NCBI GenBank assembly: GCA_016744415.1
Contig: JADGEL010000001.1
Location: 806,001 to 870,000, forward strand
Source of the DNA: Flavobacteriaceae bacterium
GTDB taxonomy: Bacteria > Bacteroidota > Bacteroidia > Flavobacteriales > Flavobacteriaceae
Reading direction: 5' to 3'
DNA: 64,000 nt
Positions 19,005-27,622 of the stretch are shown piece after piece. The notes under the pieces were generated by a model. That model searched no databases, was not told where the DNA came from, and saw only the letters and a list, made by a program, of their open reading frames with translations. How positions within the stretch are numbered: position 1 is the stretch's first letter; each line of letters begins with the position of its first letter. Both the position numbers and the translations under genes were made by a program.

Positions 19005-19343
19005 TTATTTGATTAACTCTTGTGAAGGATTCCAAAACACTTTTTCTAGGTTTTGAATTTGGTTGTCAATAATTTCAATACCTTCATTTTCTAATAATTG
19101 TTGCATTAGATTTGTGCCGTCAAAATGATGTTTTCCAGTTAACAATCCTTTTTTATTAACAACTCTATGAGCGGGTACAGTATCGTCGTTATGAGTAGCA
19201 TTCATTGCCCAACCCACCATTCTTGCTGAGCGTGCTGCTCCTAAATAAGTTGCTATAGCGCCATAGCTTGTAACGCGACCAAATGGAATTAGTCTTGCAA
19301 CTGCATATGACTTTTCAAAGAAGTTATCGTTGGTTTTTTTCAT
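19005..19343 (-). CDS. Alkyltransferase-like protein (ATL), MGMT domain without the active cysteine
   Basis: 112 residues, only the DNA-binding domain of O6-methylguanine methyltransferase. GRVTSYGAIA, the helix with the Arg finger (SARMVGWAM, Arg41) and the active-site strand are present, but PCHRV reads PAHRV: the acceptor cysteine is Ala58. ATL proteins of this kind bind and flip alkylated guanines and hand the lesion to nucleotide excision repair rather than repairing it themselves. A catalytic Ogt is encoded at 51952-52443. Confidence 0.88.
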   Translation of the reverse strand: MKKTNDNFFEKSYAVARLIPFGRVTSYGAIATYLGAARSARMVGWAMNATHNDDTVPAHRVVNKKGLLTGKHHFDGTNLMQQLLENEGIEIIDNQIQNLEKVFWNPSQELIK

Positions 19344-19382
19344 TGAATAAAAATAGTAAAAAACAATGAGTTTTCAGATGAG

Positions 19383-19449
19383 TGTCATTCTGAGCTTGAT
19401 GAAGAATCTTTAAAACATTTTGAGATTTCTCACATACATTAGAAATGAC
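19383..19449. repeat. Bipartite inverted-repeat element (GTCATTCT type)
   Basis: GTCATTCT (19383-19390) pairs with AGAAATGAC (19441-19449) with one mismatch or bulge, and inner AAGAATCT pairs with AGATTTCT. The GTCATTCTGAGC...GAAGAATCT layout resembles short palindromic intergenic repeats that I recall as common in Bacteroidota. Lies between trmB and the ATL gene. Confidence 0.6.
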
Positions 19450-19482
19450 GAATTAAGATCCTTGTTTCTTAAAGAATAGAGC

Positions 19483-20157
19483 TTAGTAATTCAGGCTGAA
19501 TTTAATATAGGTAATCGCTTTCCCAGTTTCTAAATATTGACTTTCATAAAATGTTTGCGTGCCAATTACTTCTTCCGGAGCATGTTGATTATTTTTATAC
19601 ACATCATGATGGGCATATAATATTTCGTGATTTTCACCATGTAACAAGCCAAGAGTATAGCCATGCATAAATTCGCTATCCGTTTTTAAGTGGATGATTC
19701 CATTTGGTTTTAAAATGGTATGATACTTTTCTAAGAAAGTTTGATTGGTTAGTCGGTGTTTAGTACGGGTATATTTTATTTGAGGATCTGGAAAAGTAAT
19801 CCAAATTTCATCTACTTCATGTTTGTCAAAACAAAGGTCAATCAATTCTATCTGAGAGCGTAAAAAACCAACATTAGATTGATTTTCTTCTAGGGCTGTT
19901 TTAGCTCCTCGCCAAAAACGAGCACCTTTAATATCAACTCCGATAAAATTTTTAGTTGGGTTTTTTTCTGCCAAAGCCAAGGTGTATTCGCCTTTGCCAC
20001 AACCTAATTCTAAAACTATTGGATTGTCATTTTTAAAGAATTCATTCCATTTCCCTTTGTAAGAGAATCCAGAAAAAACTTCTTCTCGTGTAGGTTGAAT
20101 TACGTTTGCAAACGTATCATTCTCACGAAATCGTTTCAGTTTGTTTTTGCTTCCCAT
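19483..20157 (-). CDS. trmB: tRNA (guanine-N7-)-methyltransferase
   Basis: 224 residues. Methylates G46 in the variable loop of tRNAs using S-adenosylmethionine. Seen: SAM motif LELGCGKGEYTLALAE, FIGVDIKGARFWRGAKTA, the catalytic/target-site segment WITFPDPQIKYTRTKHRLT, and NGIIHLKTDSEFM. Length and motif order match TrmB. It is followed by a small repeat element before the next gene; upstream on the same strand is a small membrane protein. Confidence 0.95.
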   Translation of the reverse strand: MGSKNKLKRFRENDTFANVIQPTREEVFSGFSYKGKWNEFFKNDNPIVLELGCGKGEYTLALAEKNPTKNFIGVDIKGARFWRGAKTALEENQSNVGFLRSQIELIDLCFDKHEVDEIWITFPDPQIKYTRTKHRLTNQTFLEKYHTILKPNGIIHLKTDSEFMHGYTLGLLHGENHEILYAHHDVYKNNQHAPEEVIGTQTFYESQYLETGKAITYIKFSLNY

Positions 20158-20193
20158 TAGGAAATAATATTAAGAATAATGAAGAAAAAGAAA

Positions 20194-20394
20194 CTATTGG
20201 TTTCCTTCTTTTTTGAATTTGTTCAATTGAAGCATCCAGTATACAAAATAGGACATGGTAATTAAAGCAAGTACCCAGCTAAAAGCATTTTGAAGCCACC
20301 AGTTATCCACATCGTTACGAATCCAATCATACGGAGCAAAAGCAACGTTAGTAAAAAAGTCTCCTATAGCTCTAAAAATATTGTTTGCAATCAT
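20194..20394 (-). CDS. Small membrane protein, DUF6341-like
   Basis: 66 residues with one clear membrane helix (about 37-57: SWVLALITMSYFVYWML) after an amphipathic, tryptophan-rich N-terminus (APYDWIRNDVDNWW). It resembles the small flavobacterial family I know as DUF6341, which lies beside a larger membrane protein and upp, as here. Function unknown. A CAAAtgTA minus-strand promoter box sits 20 bases upstream. Confidence 0.7.
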   Translation of the reverse strand: MIANNIFRAIGDFFTNVAFAPYDWIRNDVDNWWLQNAFSWVLALITMSYFVYWMLQLNKFKKEGNQ

Positions 20395-20414
20395 TGTTAA
20401 ATATATTTACTTTG

Positions 20415-20422
20415 CAAATGTA
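20415..20422 (-). promoter_or_regulatory. Predicted -7 box for the small membrane protein gene
   Basis: CAAATGTA on the plus strand is TAcaTTTG on the minus strand, about 20 bases before the 20394 start. Confidence 0.4.
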
Positions 20423-20434
20423 TAAAAACTAAGG

Positions 20435-21358
20435 ATGATTGCCAATTTTTTTCAAAAAACAAAACCTATACATGCGATTATCATCAGCATGTTGTTTTTA
20501 ATTTATTTTTTAGCTACTATCATTTTTGTAGAACAACCTCTCTTTTCTTTTTTATTGATTATAAAAAAGTTAGGATTGCTACTAGTTTTTTTTATTCTCT
20601 TTTTTCTTATCCGATTTATAAACAGAAAAAATTACCTTTCAGAAATGAATGCCTATGTACTGCTGATTTTAGTTATACTTTTCGGCACATTTCCAAGGAC
20701 AATGCAAATGGATAATTTATTCCTTGCTCATTTTTTGCTACTTTTTTCTTTTAGACGAATTTACAGTGTCCGCACTTTTAAAAGTGTAAATCAAAAATTA
20801 TTTGATAGTGGGTTTTGGATTGGGATTGCTACCTTTTTTTATTGTTGGAGTACCGTATTTATGTTATTAGTTTTTGCTACTGCTTTGGTGCATAAAAAGA
20901 ATTCGATTAGGACTATTCTAATTCCTATTGTTGGTTTTGTAACTCCACTTTTTTTAGCATTTACTTATTTTTTTGTGACCGATGACATTGTTACTTTTTA
21001 TCAAAAACTAACTTTTGTTTACAGCTTTGATTTTGATATATATAGAGAGATGTTAATGTTAGTTCCATTAGTGGTTTTGTTTGTACTAACATTTATGTCA
21101 ATAGGATTGGTAAGTATTAGGTCTGCTTCTTTATCAAATGATTTAAAACAATCTTGGTTGTTAGTAATTGTTCATTTTTCATGTGCAGTTTACATCATAT
21201 TGATGGCATCTTCAAAAGAGGGTTCGGAAATGATATTTTTGTTTTTTCCAATAGCTATAATACTAACTAATTACTTGCAATTACTCAATAAAAACATATT
21301 TAGAGAAATAATAGTTTATACCCTTTTAGTGTTATCACTGAGTGCATATATCTTATAA
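20435..21358 (+). CDS. Polytopic membrane protein, DUF6427-like
   Basis: 307 residues, about nine hydrophobic segments covering most of the sequence, short charged loops, and no motif I can link to a transporter or enzyme. Start MIANFFQKTKPIHA. The protein resembles a flavobacterial family of unknown function (DUF6427) found next to upp and the DUF6341-type gene. Its 3' end overlaps the convergent upp gene by 6 bases. The neighbour set hints at a role linked to the envelope or uracil uptake, but this is only association. Confidence 0.68.
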   Translation: MIANFFQKTKPIHAIIISMLFLIYFLATIIFVEQPLFSFLLIIKKLGLLLVFFILFFLIRFINRKNYLSEMNAYVLLILVILFGTFPRTMQMDNLFLAHFLLLFSFRRIYSVRTFKSVNQKLFDSGFWIGIATFFYCWSTVFMLLVFATALVHKKNSIRTILIPIVGFVTPLFLAFTYFFVTDDIVTFYQKLTFVYSFDFDIYREMLMLVPLVVLFVLTFMSIGLVSIRSASLSNDLKQSWLLVIVHFSCAVYIILMASSKEGSEMIFLFFPIAIILTNYLQLLNKNIFREIIVYTLLVLSLSAYIL

Positions 21359-22003
21359 TTTTGGACCAAAACACAAATCACCTGCATCTCCCAAACCAGG
21401 AACAATATATCCTTTATCATTAAGAGTATCATCTATGGTTGAGATCCAAAGATGTGTATTTTCTGGAAAGTGATCTTGAATAAAATCGACACCTTCTTGT
21501 GCACCAATAACAGCTACAATATGTGTTTCTTTAGGTGTTCCATTTTTAAGAATTGCCTCATAAGTAGCTACTAAAGATTGCCCAGTAGCAAGCATTGGAT
21601 CTGCCAAAATCAAAGTTTTATTTTCTAAAGTAGGTGATGCAAAATATTCTACTTTAATTTCAAAATTTGTTGCATCAATATGTTTTCTGTAGGCTGAAAT
21701 AAAAGCACTTTCCGTTCCGTCTAGATAGTTTAAAATTCCGTGATGTAGAGGTAAGCCAGCACGTAAAATAGAACACAACACAATTTCATTTGTAGGTAAA
21801 TTCATAGTTTTTGTACCTAAAGGAGTCGTTACATCCTTTTTATTATAATTCAAAGTTTTACTCAATTCATAACTCAAAATTTCACCAATACGTTCAATAT
21901 TTCTTCTAAAACGCATCATGTCTTTTTGGATGGTTGCATCTCTAATTTCGGAAATAAATTTGTTAAGAATTGATAAATCGTCACTAAAATTGTGAATGGT
22001 CAT
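21353..22003 (-). CDS. upp: Uracil phosphoribosyltransferase
   Basis: 216 residues. Salvages uracil to UMP with PRPP. The PRPP-binding motif reads LADPMLATGQSLVATYEAI and the uracil-binding C-terminus GLGDAGDLCFGP is intact. Minus-strand promoter box CAAAgaTA at 22021-22028 lies just upstream, leaving a leader of only about 14 bases. Confidence 0.95.
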   Translation of the reverse strand: MTIHNFSDDLSILNKFISEIRDATIQKDMMRFRRNIERIGEILSYELSKTLNYNKKDVTTPLGTKTMNLPTNEIVLCSILRAGLPLHHGILNYLDGTESAFISAYRKHIDATNFEIKVEYFASPTLENKTLILADPMLATGQSLVATYEAILKNGTPKETHIVAVIGAQEGVDFIQDHFPENTHLWISTIDDTLNDKGYIVPGLGDAGDLCFGPKL

Positions 22004-22020
22004 AGTTGTAATAATTTAAG

Positions 22021-22028
22021 CAAAGATA
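22021..22028 (-). promoter_or_regulatory. Predicted promoter -7 box of upp
   Basis: CAAAGATA on the plus strand is TATCTTTG, the Bacteroidota -7 consensus, on the minus strand, 18 bases before the upp start codon. Confidence 0.55.
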
Positions 22029-22088
22029 TATTATTATTTCAGATTATAATTAGAAATAGTCTCATCTTTGCAGTCGCAATTATAAATT

Positions 22089-22997
22089 ATGAATAACAGA
22101 AAAGTAGCTTTATTTGCAGCGTTTCTCGCCACGATTGTCTATGGTTTAAATTACACCATTGCTAAAGATGTAATGCCCAATTTTGTAAAACCAAATGGGT
22201 TTATTCTATTACGAGTTGCTGGAGCACTATTGCTTTTTTGGATTGCAGGGATTTTTGTAAAAAAAGAAAAAATAGAGCTTAAAGATTTTAAATATATTTT
22301 CTTAGCAGGATTATTTGGAGCAGGGTTAAATATGCTCACTTTTTTTTGGGGACTCAATCTCACAACACCTATCAATGCATCTGTAATTACGGTTATGGTG
22401 CCGATAATTGTTTTTGTTATTTCTGTGATTTTTTTAAAAGAAAAATTGATACGTCATCGAATTATTGGAGTTATGATTGGTTTGTTAGGAGCTATTGTTT
22501 TAATAGTTTATGGACATGATTCTGCTGTAAATGCCCCAGATATTGTTACCGGTAATATTTTTGTTTTTTTTAATGCCATTTTTTATTCTATCTATCTAGT
22601 TACCGTTAAGAAACTGATTTCAAAATACAATCCGTTGGTTTTTGTAAAATGGATTTATCTCATCGGGTTTTTGATTGTACTTCCTTTTGGCTTCCAAGAT
22701 TTTTTAGAAATTAATTGGATTTCGATGCCAACAAGTATTTGGCACAGCATTTTATTTGTGGTGATAGGCACAACTTTTTTAACCTACATATTAAACCTTT
22801 TTGCCTTGACAAAATTAAAACCAACTACAGTTAGTGCTTTTGTTTATTTACAACCTGTGGTAGCAACAGCTTTTGCGCTTATTCTTAAAAGCGATTCAAT
22901 AGATGTGATTAAAATAATAGCAGTTGTTTTTATTTTTATAGGAGTGTATTTGGTTAGTAAACCACCTAAGAGTAATTTCAAGATATCTAAAAAGTAA
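22089..22997 (+). CDS. EamA/DMT-family transporter
   Basis: 302 residues with ten hydrophobic segments arranged as two five-helix EamA repeats: the first from LFAAFLATIVYGLNYTIAKD, the second from GNIFVFFNAIFYSIYLVTVKK. Inner-membrane drug/metabolite exporter or permease of unknown substrate; many relatives export amino acids or metabolites. Basic C-terminus (KPPKSNFKISKK) is cytoplasmic. Stands alone; a near-consensus box CATCTTTG lies at about 22064-22071. Confidence 0.85.
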   Translation: MNNRKVALFAAFLATIVYGLNYTIAKDVMPNFVKPNGFILLRVAGALLLFWIAGIFVKKEKIELKDFKYIFLAGLFGAGLNMLTFFWGLNLTTPINASVITVMVPIIVFVISVIFLKEKLIRHRIIGVMIGLLGAIVLIVYGHDSAVNAPDIVTGNIFVFFNAIFYSIYLVTVKKLISKYNPLVFVKWIYLIGFLIVLPFGFQDFLEINWISMPTSIWHSILFVVIGTTFLTYILNLFALTKLKPTTVSAFVYLQPVVATAFALILKSDSIDVIKIIAVVFIFIGVYLVSKPPKSNFKISKK

Positions 22998-23046
22998 ATT
23001 CTAAAATCGGCAGGTATAATCAGTCAAAGAACCAAATAGAAAAATG

Positions 23047-23054
23047 TATCTTTG
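23047..23054 (+). promoter_or_regulatory. Predicted promoter -7 box of yicC-gmk-nadD
   Basis: TATCTTTG, a perfect TAnnTTTG, 20 bases before the yicC start. No TTG at the expected -33 spacing. Confidence 0.55.
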
Positions 23055-23074
23055 CCTAATTTTATTTTTTACTG

Positions 23075-23932
23075 ATGATACAATCGATGACAGGTTATGG
23101 CAAAACCGAACTACAACTGCCAACAAAAAAAGTGACTATTGAAATCAAATCTCTCAATAGTAAAAACTTAGATTTAAACGTTCGGACCCCTTCTTACTAT
23201 AAAGAAAAAGAACTTGAGGTTCGTAAGAAAATTGCTAAGGTATTGGTAAGAGGCAAAATTGATTTTTCTATTTATGTAGAATCGATAGGTCAAAATTTAT
23301 CATCAGAAATTAATACCCAAGCCATAAAAACTTATATGAGTCAGCTAAAGGGGGTTTCTGATGCATCAGATGTAGAGCTGCTGCAAATGGCAATTAACTT
23401 ACCAGAAACCATGCAAACAAGTCGCGAGAAGCTGGATGAGAATGAGTGGAAATCTATCAGTAATGGGATTGATGAAACTCTCAATAAAATTAAAGCCTAC
23501 CGCAGTGATGAGGGGGCTGTTTTAAAAGAAGATTTTAAAACGCGATTGAAAATTATTGAAGACAGATTAAAAGATGTTGTTGAAATTGACCCTGAGAGAA
23601 TTGGTAATGTAAGAGAACGATTGAGAAGATCAGTTTCAGAATTAGAAGCCAAAGTTGATGAAAATCGTTTTGAACAAGAATTGATGTATTATCTAGAAAA
23701 ACTGGATATTACTGAAGAAAAAGTACGACTTCAAAATCACTTAAGTTACTTTTTACAAGAACTAAATTCTGAAACATCAAACGGGAAAAAGCTGGGTTTC
23801 ATTACTCAAGAAATAGGAAGAGAAATTAACACTATTGGTTCTAAAGCTAATTTTTCAGCAATGCAAAAATTGGTAGTTCAAATGAAAGATGAATTAGAAA
23901 AAATAAAGGAACAAAACTTAAACGTTCTTTAA
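23075..23932 (+). CDS. yicC: YicC-family endoribonuclease
   Basis: 285 residues. N-terminal MIQSMTGYGK and KSLNSKNLDL mark the YicC N-domain; the C-terminal DUF1732 domain contains YLEKLDITEEKVRLQNHL, HLSYFLQEL and GKKLGFITQEIGREINTIGSKA. Members act as endoribonucleases on RNA. The gene is followed by gmk after two bases, a classical linkage, and then by nadD. Confidence 0.93.
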   Translation: MIQSMTGYGKTELQLPTKKVTIEIKSLNSKNLDLNVRTPSYYKEKELEVRKKIAKVLVRGKIDFSIYVESIGQNLSSEINTQAIKTYMSQLKGVSDASDVELLQMAINLPETMQTSREKLDENEWKSISNGIDETLNKIKAYRSDEGAVLKEDFKTRLKIIEDRLKDVVEIDPERIGNVRERLRRSVSELEAKVDENRFEQELMYYLEKLDITEEKVRLQNHLSYFLQELNSETSNGKKLGFITQEIGREINTIGSKANFSAMQKLVVQMKDELEKIKEQNLNVL

Positions 23933-23934
23933 AT

Positions 23935-24504
23935 ATGAAAGGAAAATTGATTGTATTTTCGGCACCTTCGGGTTCAGGTAAAACAACTATTGTTAGACAT
24001 TTGTTAGCACACTCAGAATTGAATTTAGAGTTTTCAATTTCTGCTGCATCAAGAGAAAAAAGAGGAGAGGAGATTGACAAAAAAGATTACTATTTTTTAT
24101 CAACTCAAGAGTTTAAGAATAAAATTAAAGCCGAAGAGTTTTTAGAGTGGGAAGAAGTGTATCGCGATAATTTTTACGGAACACTAAAAACCGAAGTAGA
24201 GCGAATTTGGGCAAAAGGGAAACATGTCATTTTTGATATTGATGTTTCTGGAGGCTTGAGAATCAAACGAAAATTTCCTGAAGAAACTTTGGCGATTTTT
24301 GTAAAACCACCAAGTATTGACGAATTAAAAATTAGACTTAAAAAGCGTCAAACCGAAAGTGAAGACAAAATAAATATGCGAGTTGCTAAAGCTTCAGCTG
24401 AATTAGCGACTGCACCTTTATTTGATATAATTGTTGTAAATGAAGATTTAGAATCGGCTCAAAAAGTAGCATATAATTTAGTAAAAGAGTTTGTAAATAG
24501 TTAA
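23935..24504 (+). CDS. gmk: Guanylate kinase
   Basis: 189 residues. Phosphorylates GMP to GDP. P-loop SAPSGSGKTTIV (residues 9-20), the GMP-binding SREKRGEEIDKKDYYF region and the adenine-side RQTESEDKINMRV segment are present. Translationally close to yicC (2 bases) and nadD (3 bases), so one operon. Confidence 0.96.
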   Translation: MKGKLIVFSAPSGSGKTTIVRHLLAHSELNLEFSISAASREKRGEEIDKKDYYFLSTQEFKNKIKAEEFLEWEEVYRDNFYGTLKTEVERIWAKGKHVIFDIDVSGGLRIKRKFPEETLAIFVKPPSIDELKIRLKKRQTESEDKINMRVAKASAELATAPLFDIIVVNEDLESAQKVAYNLVKEFVNS

Positions 24505-24507
24505 GTA

Positions 24508-25089
24508 ATGAACATCGGTTTATTTTTTGGTAGTTTCAACCCTATACATGTAGGGCATCTAATTATTGCAAATCATTTGGCCGAATTTTCTGATTTAGAC
24601 AAAGTTTGGTTTGTGGTAACACCACACAATCCACATAAAAAAAAGAATACTTTATTGGCAGATCATCATCGGCTACAAATGGTAAATATTGCAGTAGAAG
24701 ATTATCCGAATTTAGAAGTATCTAGCATTGAATTTGATTTACCACAACCATCATATACTGTAAATACTTTAATACATATTAGTGAGAAATTTCCTCAACA
24801 TAAGTTTTCATTGATCATGGGAGAAGACAATTTAAAGAGTTTTCATAAGTGGAAAAATTATGAAACAATTTTAGAAAATCATCAAATATATGTATATCCA
24901 AGAGTTGCAAATAAAATCGCTAACCCAGAATTATTAGAACACAAACATATTCATAAAATAGATGCGCCAATTGTTGAATTGACTTCTACATCCATCCGAA
25001 AAGGAATTGCAACACAAAAAGAGATTCGCCCATTAGTACCACAAAATGTTTGGCAATACTTAGATGAAATGAATTTTTACAAAAAGTAG
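24508..25089 (+). CDS. nadD: Nicotinate-nucleotide adenylyltransferase
   Basis: 193 residues. Converts nicotinate mononucleotide to deamido-NAD in NAD synthesis. Seen: the nucleotidyltransferase motif GSFNPIHVGH (residues 8-17), TPHNPHKKK, IMGEDNLKSFHKW and the C-terminal STSIRKGI (ISxxxIR equivalent). Last gene of the yicC-gmk-nadD operon; a weak hairpin (ATGGAA/TTCCAT near 25113-25125) followed by T-rich DNA may end it. Confidence 0.95.
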   Translation: MNIGLFFGSFNPIHVGHLIIANHLAEFSDLDKVWFVVTPHNPHKKKNTLLADHHRLQMVNIAVEDYPNLEVSSIEFDLPQPSYTVNTLIHISEKFPQHKFSLIMGEDNLKSFHKWKNYETILENHQIYVYPRVANKIANPELLEHKHIHKIDAPIVELTSTSIRKGIATQKEIRPLVPQNVWQYLDEMNFYKK

Positions 25090-25233
25090 TGCATTTGATT
25101 GGGATGATAGAAATGGAAATTCCATCTATTACTTCAATTTTTTTGAATATGTGTTTTACACATGCTTCTAGTAAATATAGTTTTTTAACAAATCCAATTA
25201 ACAAATTGTACTACCTCAAATAAAAATCCGTTG

Positions 25234-25241
25234 TATATTTG
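25234..25241 (+). promoter_or_regulatory. Predicted -7 box of the M23-GH3-MOSC operon
   Basis: TATATTTG (TAnnTTTG) 14 bases before the M23 start codon; a TTG lies at 25206-25208 but the spacing (25) is long. Confidence 0.45.
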
Positions 25242-25255
25242 CTTACTAGCAAAAG

Positions 25256-26122
25256 ATGGCAAAAAACAAAAAAGACAAAAAGAAACTCAAAAAAAAACTC
25301 ACCCATAAATACCGTATGGTAGTGATTAATGAAGATACTTTTGAAGAAAAAGTTACTTTTAAATTAAGCCGCCTTAATGTATTTGTTTTTAGTGGACTGC
25401 TTTCTGTTTTACTGATTGTTTTTACGATTTTACTCATCGCATTTTCTCCATTAAAAGAGTATATACCAGGGTATGAAATAGTTGGTTTAGAAAAAAAAGC
25501 AACAGATTTAGCAATTAAAATAGATTCTTTAGAGCAAGAATTAGAGGTAAACAATATTTACATCAACAATATTAAAGATGCTTTATTAGGAGATGTTTCT
25601 AGTTTTAAATTTGATAGTGACTCTGTTTTAGAAACAATCAATTCAGATGAATTTTTACTAGTTGATGCTACAGCAAACGACTCGCTTTTTAGATTAGAGG
25701 TTGATAGGGTAGATCGTTATAGTTTTTTTGAAGAAGCTAAAAAAGATGTGGGAATTGTTTTTTTTGCTCCCATTTCAGGAATTATTACTGCTGATTATGA
25801 TATCAACCAAAAACATTTTGCGGTAGATGTTGCTGTAAAAACAGGAACACCGGTAAAAGCGGTTGCAGAGGGTACTGTGATTTTTGCAGAATGGACTGCG
25901 GCTACTGGGCATGTGATTATTTTAGAGCATGCGAAAAGCTTTATTTCTATATACAAACACAATGGTTCTTTGCTAAAGCAACAAGGCGATTTGGTAAAAT
26001 CGGGTGAGGTTATTGCAAGTTCAGGTTCTACAGGAGAACTCACTACAGGGCCTCATTTACATTTCGAATTGTGGAGTGATGGTTATCCTGTAGATCCTAT
26101 TAATTTTATTGATTTTGAATAA
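25256..26122 (+). CDS. M23-family peptidase, membrane-anchored
   Basis: 288 residues: a very basic N-terminus (MAKNKKDKKKLKKKL), one membrane helix (about 41-63), a short coiled-coil segment (about 78-105), and a C-terminal LytM/M23 domain. Zinc and catalytic residues are complete: HFAVD (His187, Asp191), YKHN (His235) and GPHLHFEL (His267, His269). Likely cleaves peptidoglycan crosslinks in the periplasm. First gene of a tight operon with the GH3 and MOSC genes. It contrasts with the other M23 protein at 14353, whose HxH is altered. Confidence 0.9.
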   Translation: MAKNKKDKKKLKKKLTHKYRMVVINEDTFEEKVTFKLSRLNVFVFSGLLSVLLIVFTILLIAFSPLKEYIPGYEIVGLEKKATDLAIKIDSLEQELEVNNIYINNIKDALLGDVSSFKFDSDSVLETINSDEFLLVDATANDSLFRLEVDRVDRYSFFEEAKKDVGIVFFAPISGIITADYDINQKHFAVDVAVKTGTPVKAVAEGTVIFAEWTAATGHVIILEHAKSFISIYKHNGSLLKQQGDLVKSGEVIASSGSTGELTTGPHLHFELWSDGYPVDPINFIDFE

Positions 26123-26124
26123 TT

Positions 26125-27615
26125 ATGATTAAGTCGATTCTTGCCAAACCTTATGCATATCGTATCGCAAAACGTGTTCAGAAATGGGCAGCAAATCCAG
26201 AAAAAATTCAACAAAAAGTTTTTAAAAAATTAATCAAAGAGGCTAAGAATACTGCTTTTGGAAAGGATCATCATTTTAATAAAATCAATTCTTATATAGA
26301 TTTCAAAAAGCAGGTTCCAATTAGAGATTATGAGGGTTTAAAAAATTATGCAGATAGAGTTGTAGCTGGCGAGCCAAATGTTTTATGGAAAGGGAAACCT
26401 TTGTATTTTGGTAAAACCTCTGGTACCACATCTGGCACAAAATATATTCCGTTAACTAAAGAGTCAATGCCTGAGCATATCAAGGCTGCAAGAAATGCCT
26501 TATTGATGTATATCAACCGAAAAAGGAATGCAGATTTTGTAAATGGTAAAATGATTTTTTTACAAGGAAGCCCCGCTTTGGAGGAGAAAAACGGAATCAA
26601 GGTTGGAAGACTTTCTGGGATTTCAGCTCACTTTGTTCCTAAGTATTTACAAAAAAACAGATTACCTAGTTACAAGACCAATTGTATTGAAGATTGGGAA
26701 ACTAAAGTAGAAAAAGTCATTGACGAAACCATCAATGAGGATATGCGATTGATTGGCGGAATTCCATCGTGGGTGCAAGTGTATTTTGAACGGATAGTAG
26801 AACGGACTGGGGAAAAAGTAGGAGATGTTTTTCCAAACTTTAACCTCTTTGTTTATGGAGGAGTGAATTATGAACCTTATCGTAAAAAGTTTGAAGAATT
26901 GATTGGACGCAGTGTTGATTCGGTAGAATTATATCCTGCCTCTGAAGGATTTATTGCTTACCAAGATACAGATGAAGTAGGAATGTTATTGACTTTGAAT
27001 GCGGGTATCTTTTACGAGTTTATTCCTGCAGATGAATTCTTTGATGAAAACCCAACACGTCTTAGTATTGGCGATGTTAAGTTGGGTGTAAACTATGTTA
27101 TTATTCTTAACACTAATGCTGGATTATGGGGATATAATATTGGCGATACAATCGAATTTATTTCGATAAAACCTCACCGTATTTTGGTTACAGGTCGTAT
27201 TAAACATTTCATATCAGCCTTTGGAGAGCATGTGATAAGTAAAGAAGTAGAGCGTGCTATGGAAGCAGCAACAGATAAATTTGAAGCAAGCATTATGGAG
27301 TTTACAGTAGCACCAAAAATTGATACTGTAAATGAATTACCGTTTCACGAATGGTTTGTAGAATTTGACGAAACACCAAAAGATATGGATGCTTTTTCTA
27401 AAGTGATTGATGATAACTTACAGCAGCAAAACTCTTATTATTTTGATTTGATTTCAGGAAAAATATTACAAGCTCTAAAAATCACCATTGTTAAAAAAGG
27501 TGGATTTCATGAGTATATGAAATCTCAAGGAAAGCTAGGTGGTCAAAATAAAATTCCGAGATTATCTAATGACCGTAAAATTGCGGATGCTTTGAAAGAA
27601 TTTTTGACTATATAA
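26125..27615 (+). CDS. GH3-family acyl-adenylating/ligase protein
   Basis: 496 residues, full GH3 family length. The ATP-binding loop is FGKTSGTTSGTKYIPLT (residues about 93-109), with VYGGVNYEPYR, SVELYPASEGFIAYQ and GDTIEFISIKPHRILVTGR downstream. Plant GH3 proteins join amino acids to acyl acids through an acyl-adenylate; bacterial members are common in Bacteroidota but their substrates are not known. It starts 2 bases after the M23 peptidase stop. Confidence 0.88.
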   Translation: MIKSILAKPYAYRIAKRVQKWAANPEKIQQKVFKKLIKEAKNTAFGKDHHFNKINSYIDFKKQVPIRDYEGLKNYADRVVAGEPNVLWKGKPLYFGKTSGTTSGTKYIPLTKESMPEHIKAARNALLMYINRKRNADFVNGKMIFLQGSPALEEKNGIKVGRLSGISAHFVPKYLQKNRLPSYKTNCIEDWETKVEKVIDETINEDMRLIGGIPSWVQVYFERIVERTGEKVGDVFPNFNLFVYGGVNYEPYRKKFEELIGRSVDSVELYPASEGFIAYQDTDEVGMLLTLNAGIFYEFIPADEFFDENPTRLSIGDVKLGVNYVIILNTNAGLWGYNIGDTIEFISIKPHRILVTGRIKHFISAFGEHVISKEVERAMEAATDKFEASIMEFTVAPKIDTVNELPFHEWFVEFDETPKDMDAFSKVIDDNLQQQNSYYFDLISGKILQALKITIVKKGGFHEYMKSQGKLGGQNKIPRLSNDRKIADALKEFLTI

Positions 27616-27622
27616 TACTACT

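Noticed and set aside
25104-25223. 39-codon plus-strand frame between nadD and the M23 gene
   Set aside because: No protein-like pattern and it lies in AT-rich DNA that probably holds a terminator and promoter; chance is more likely.
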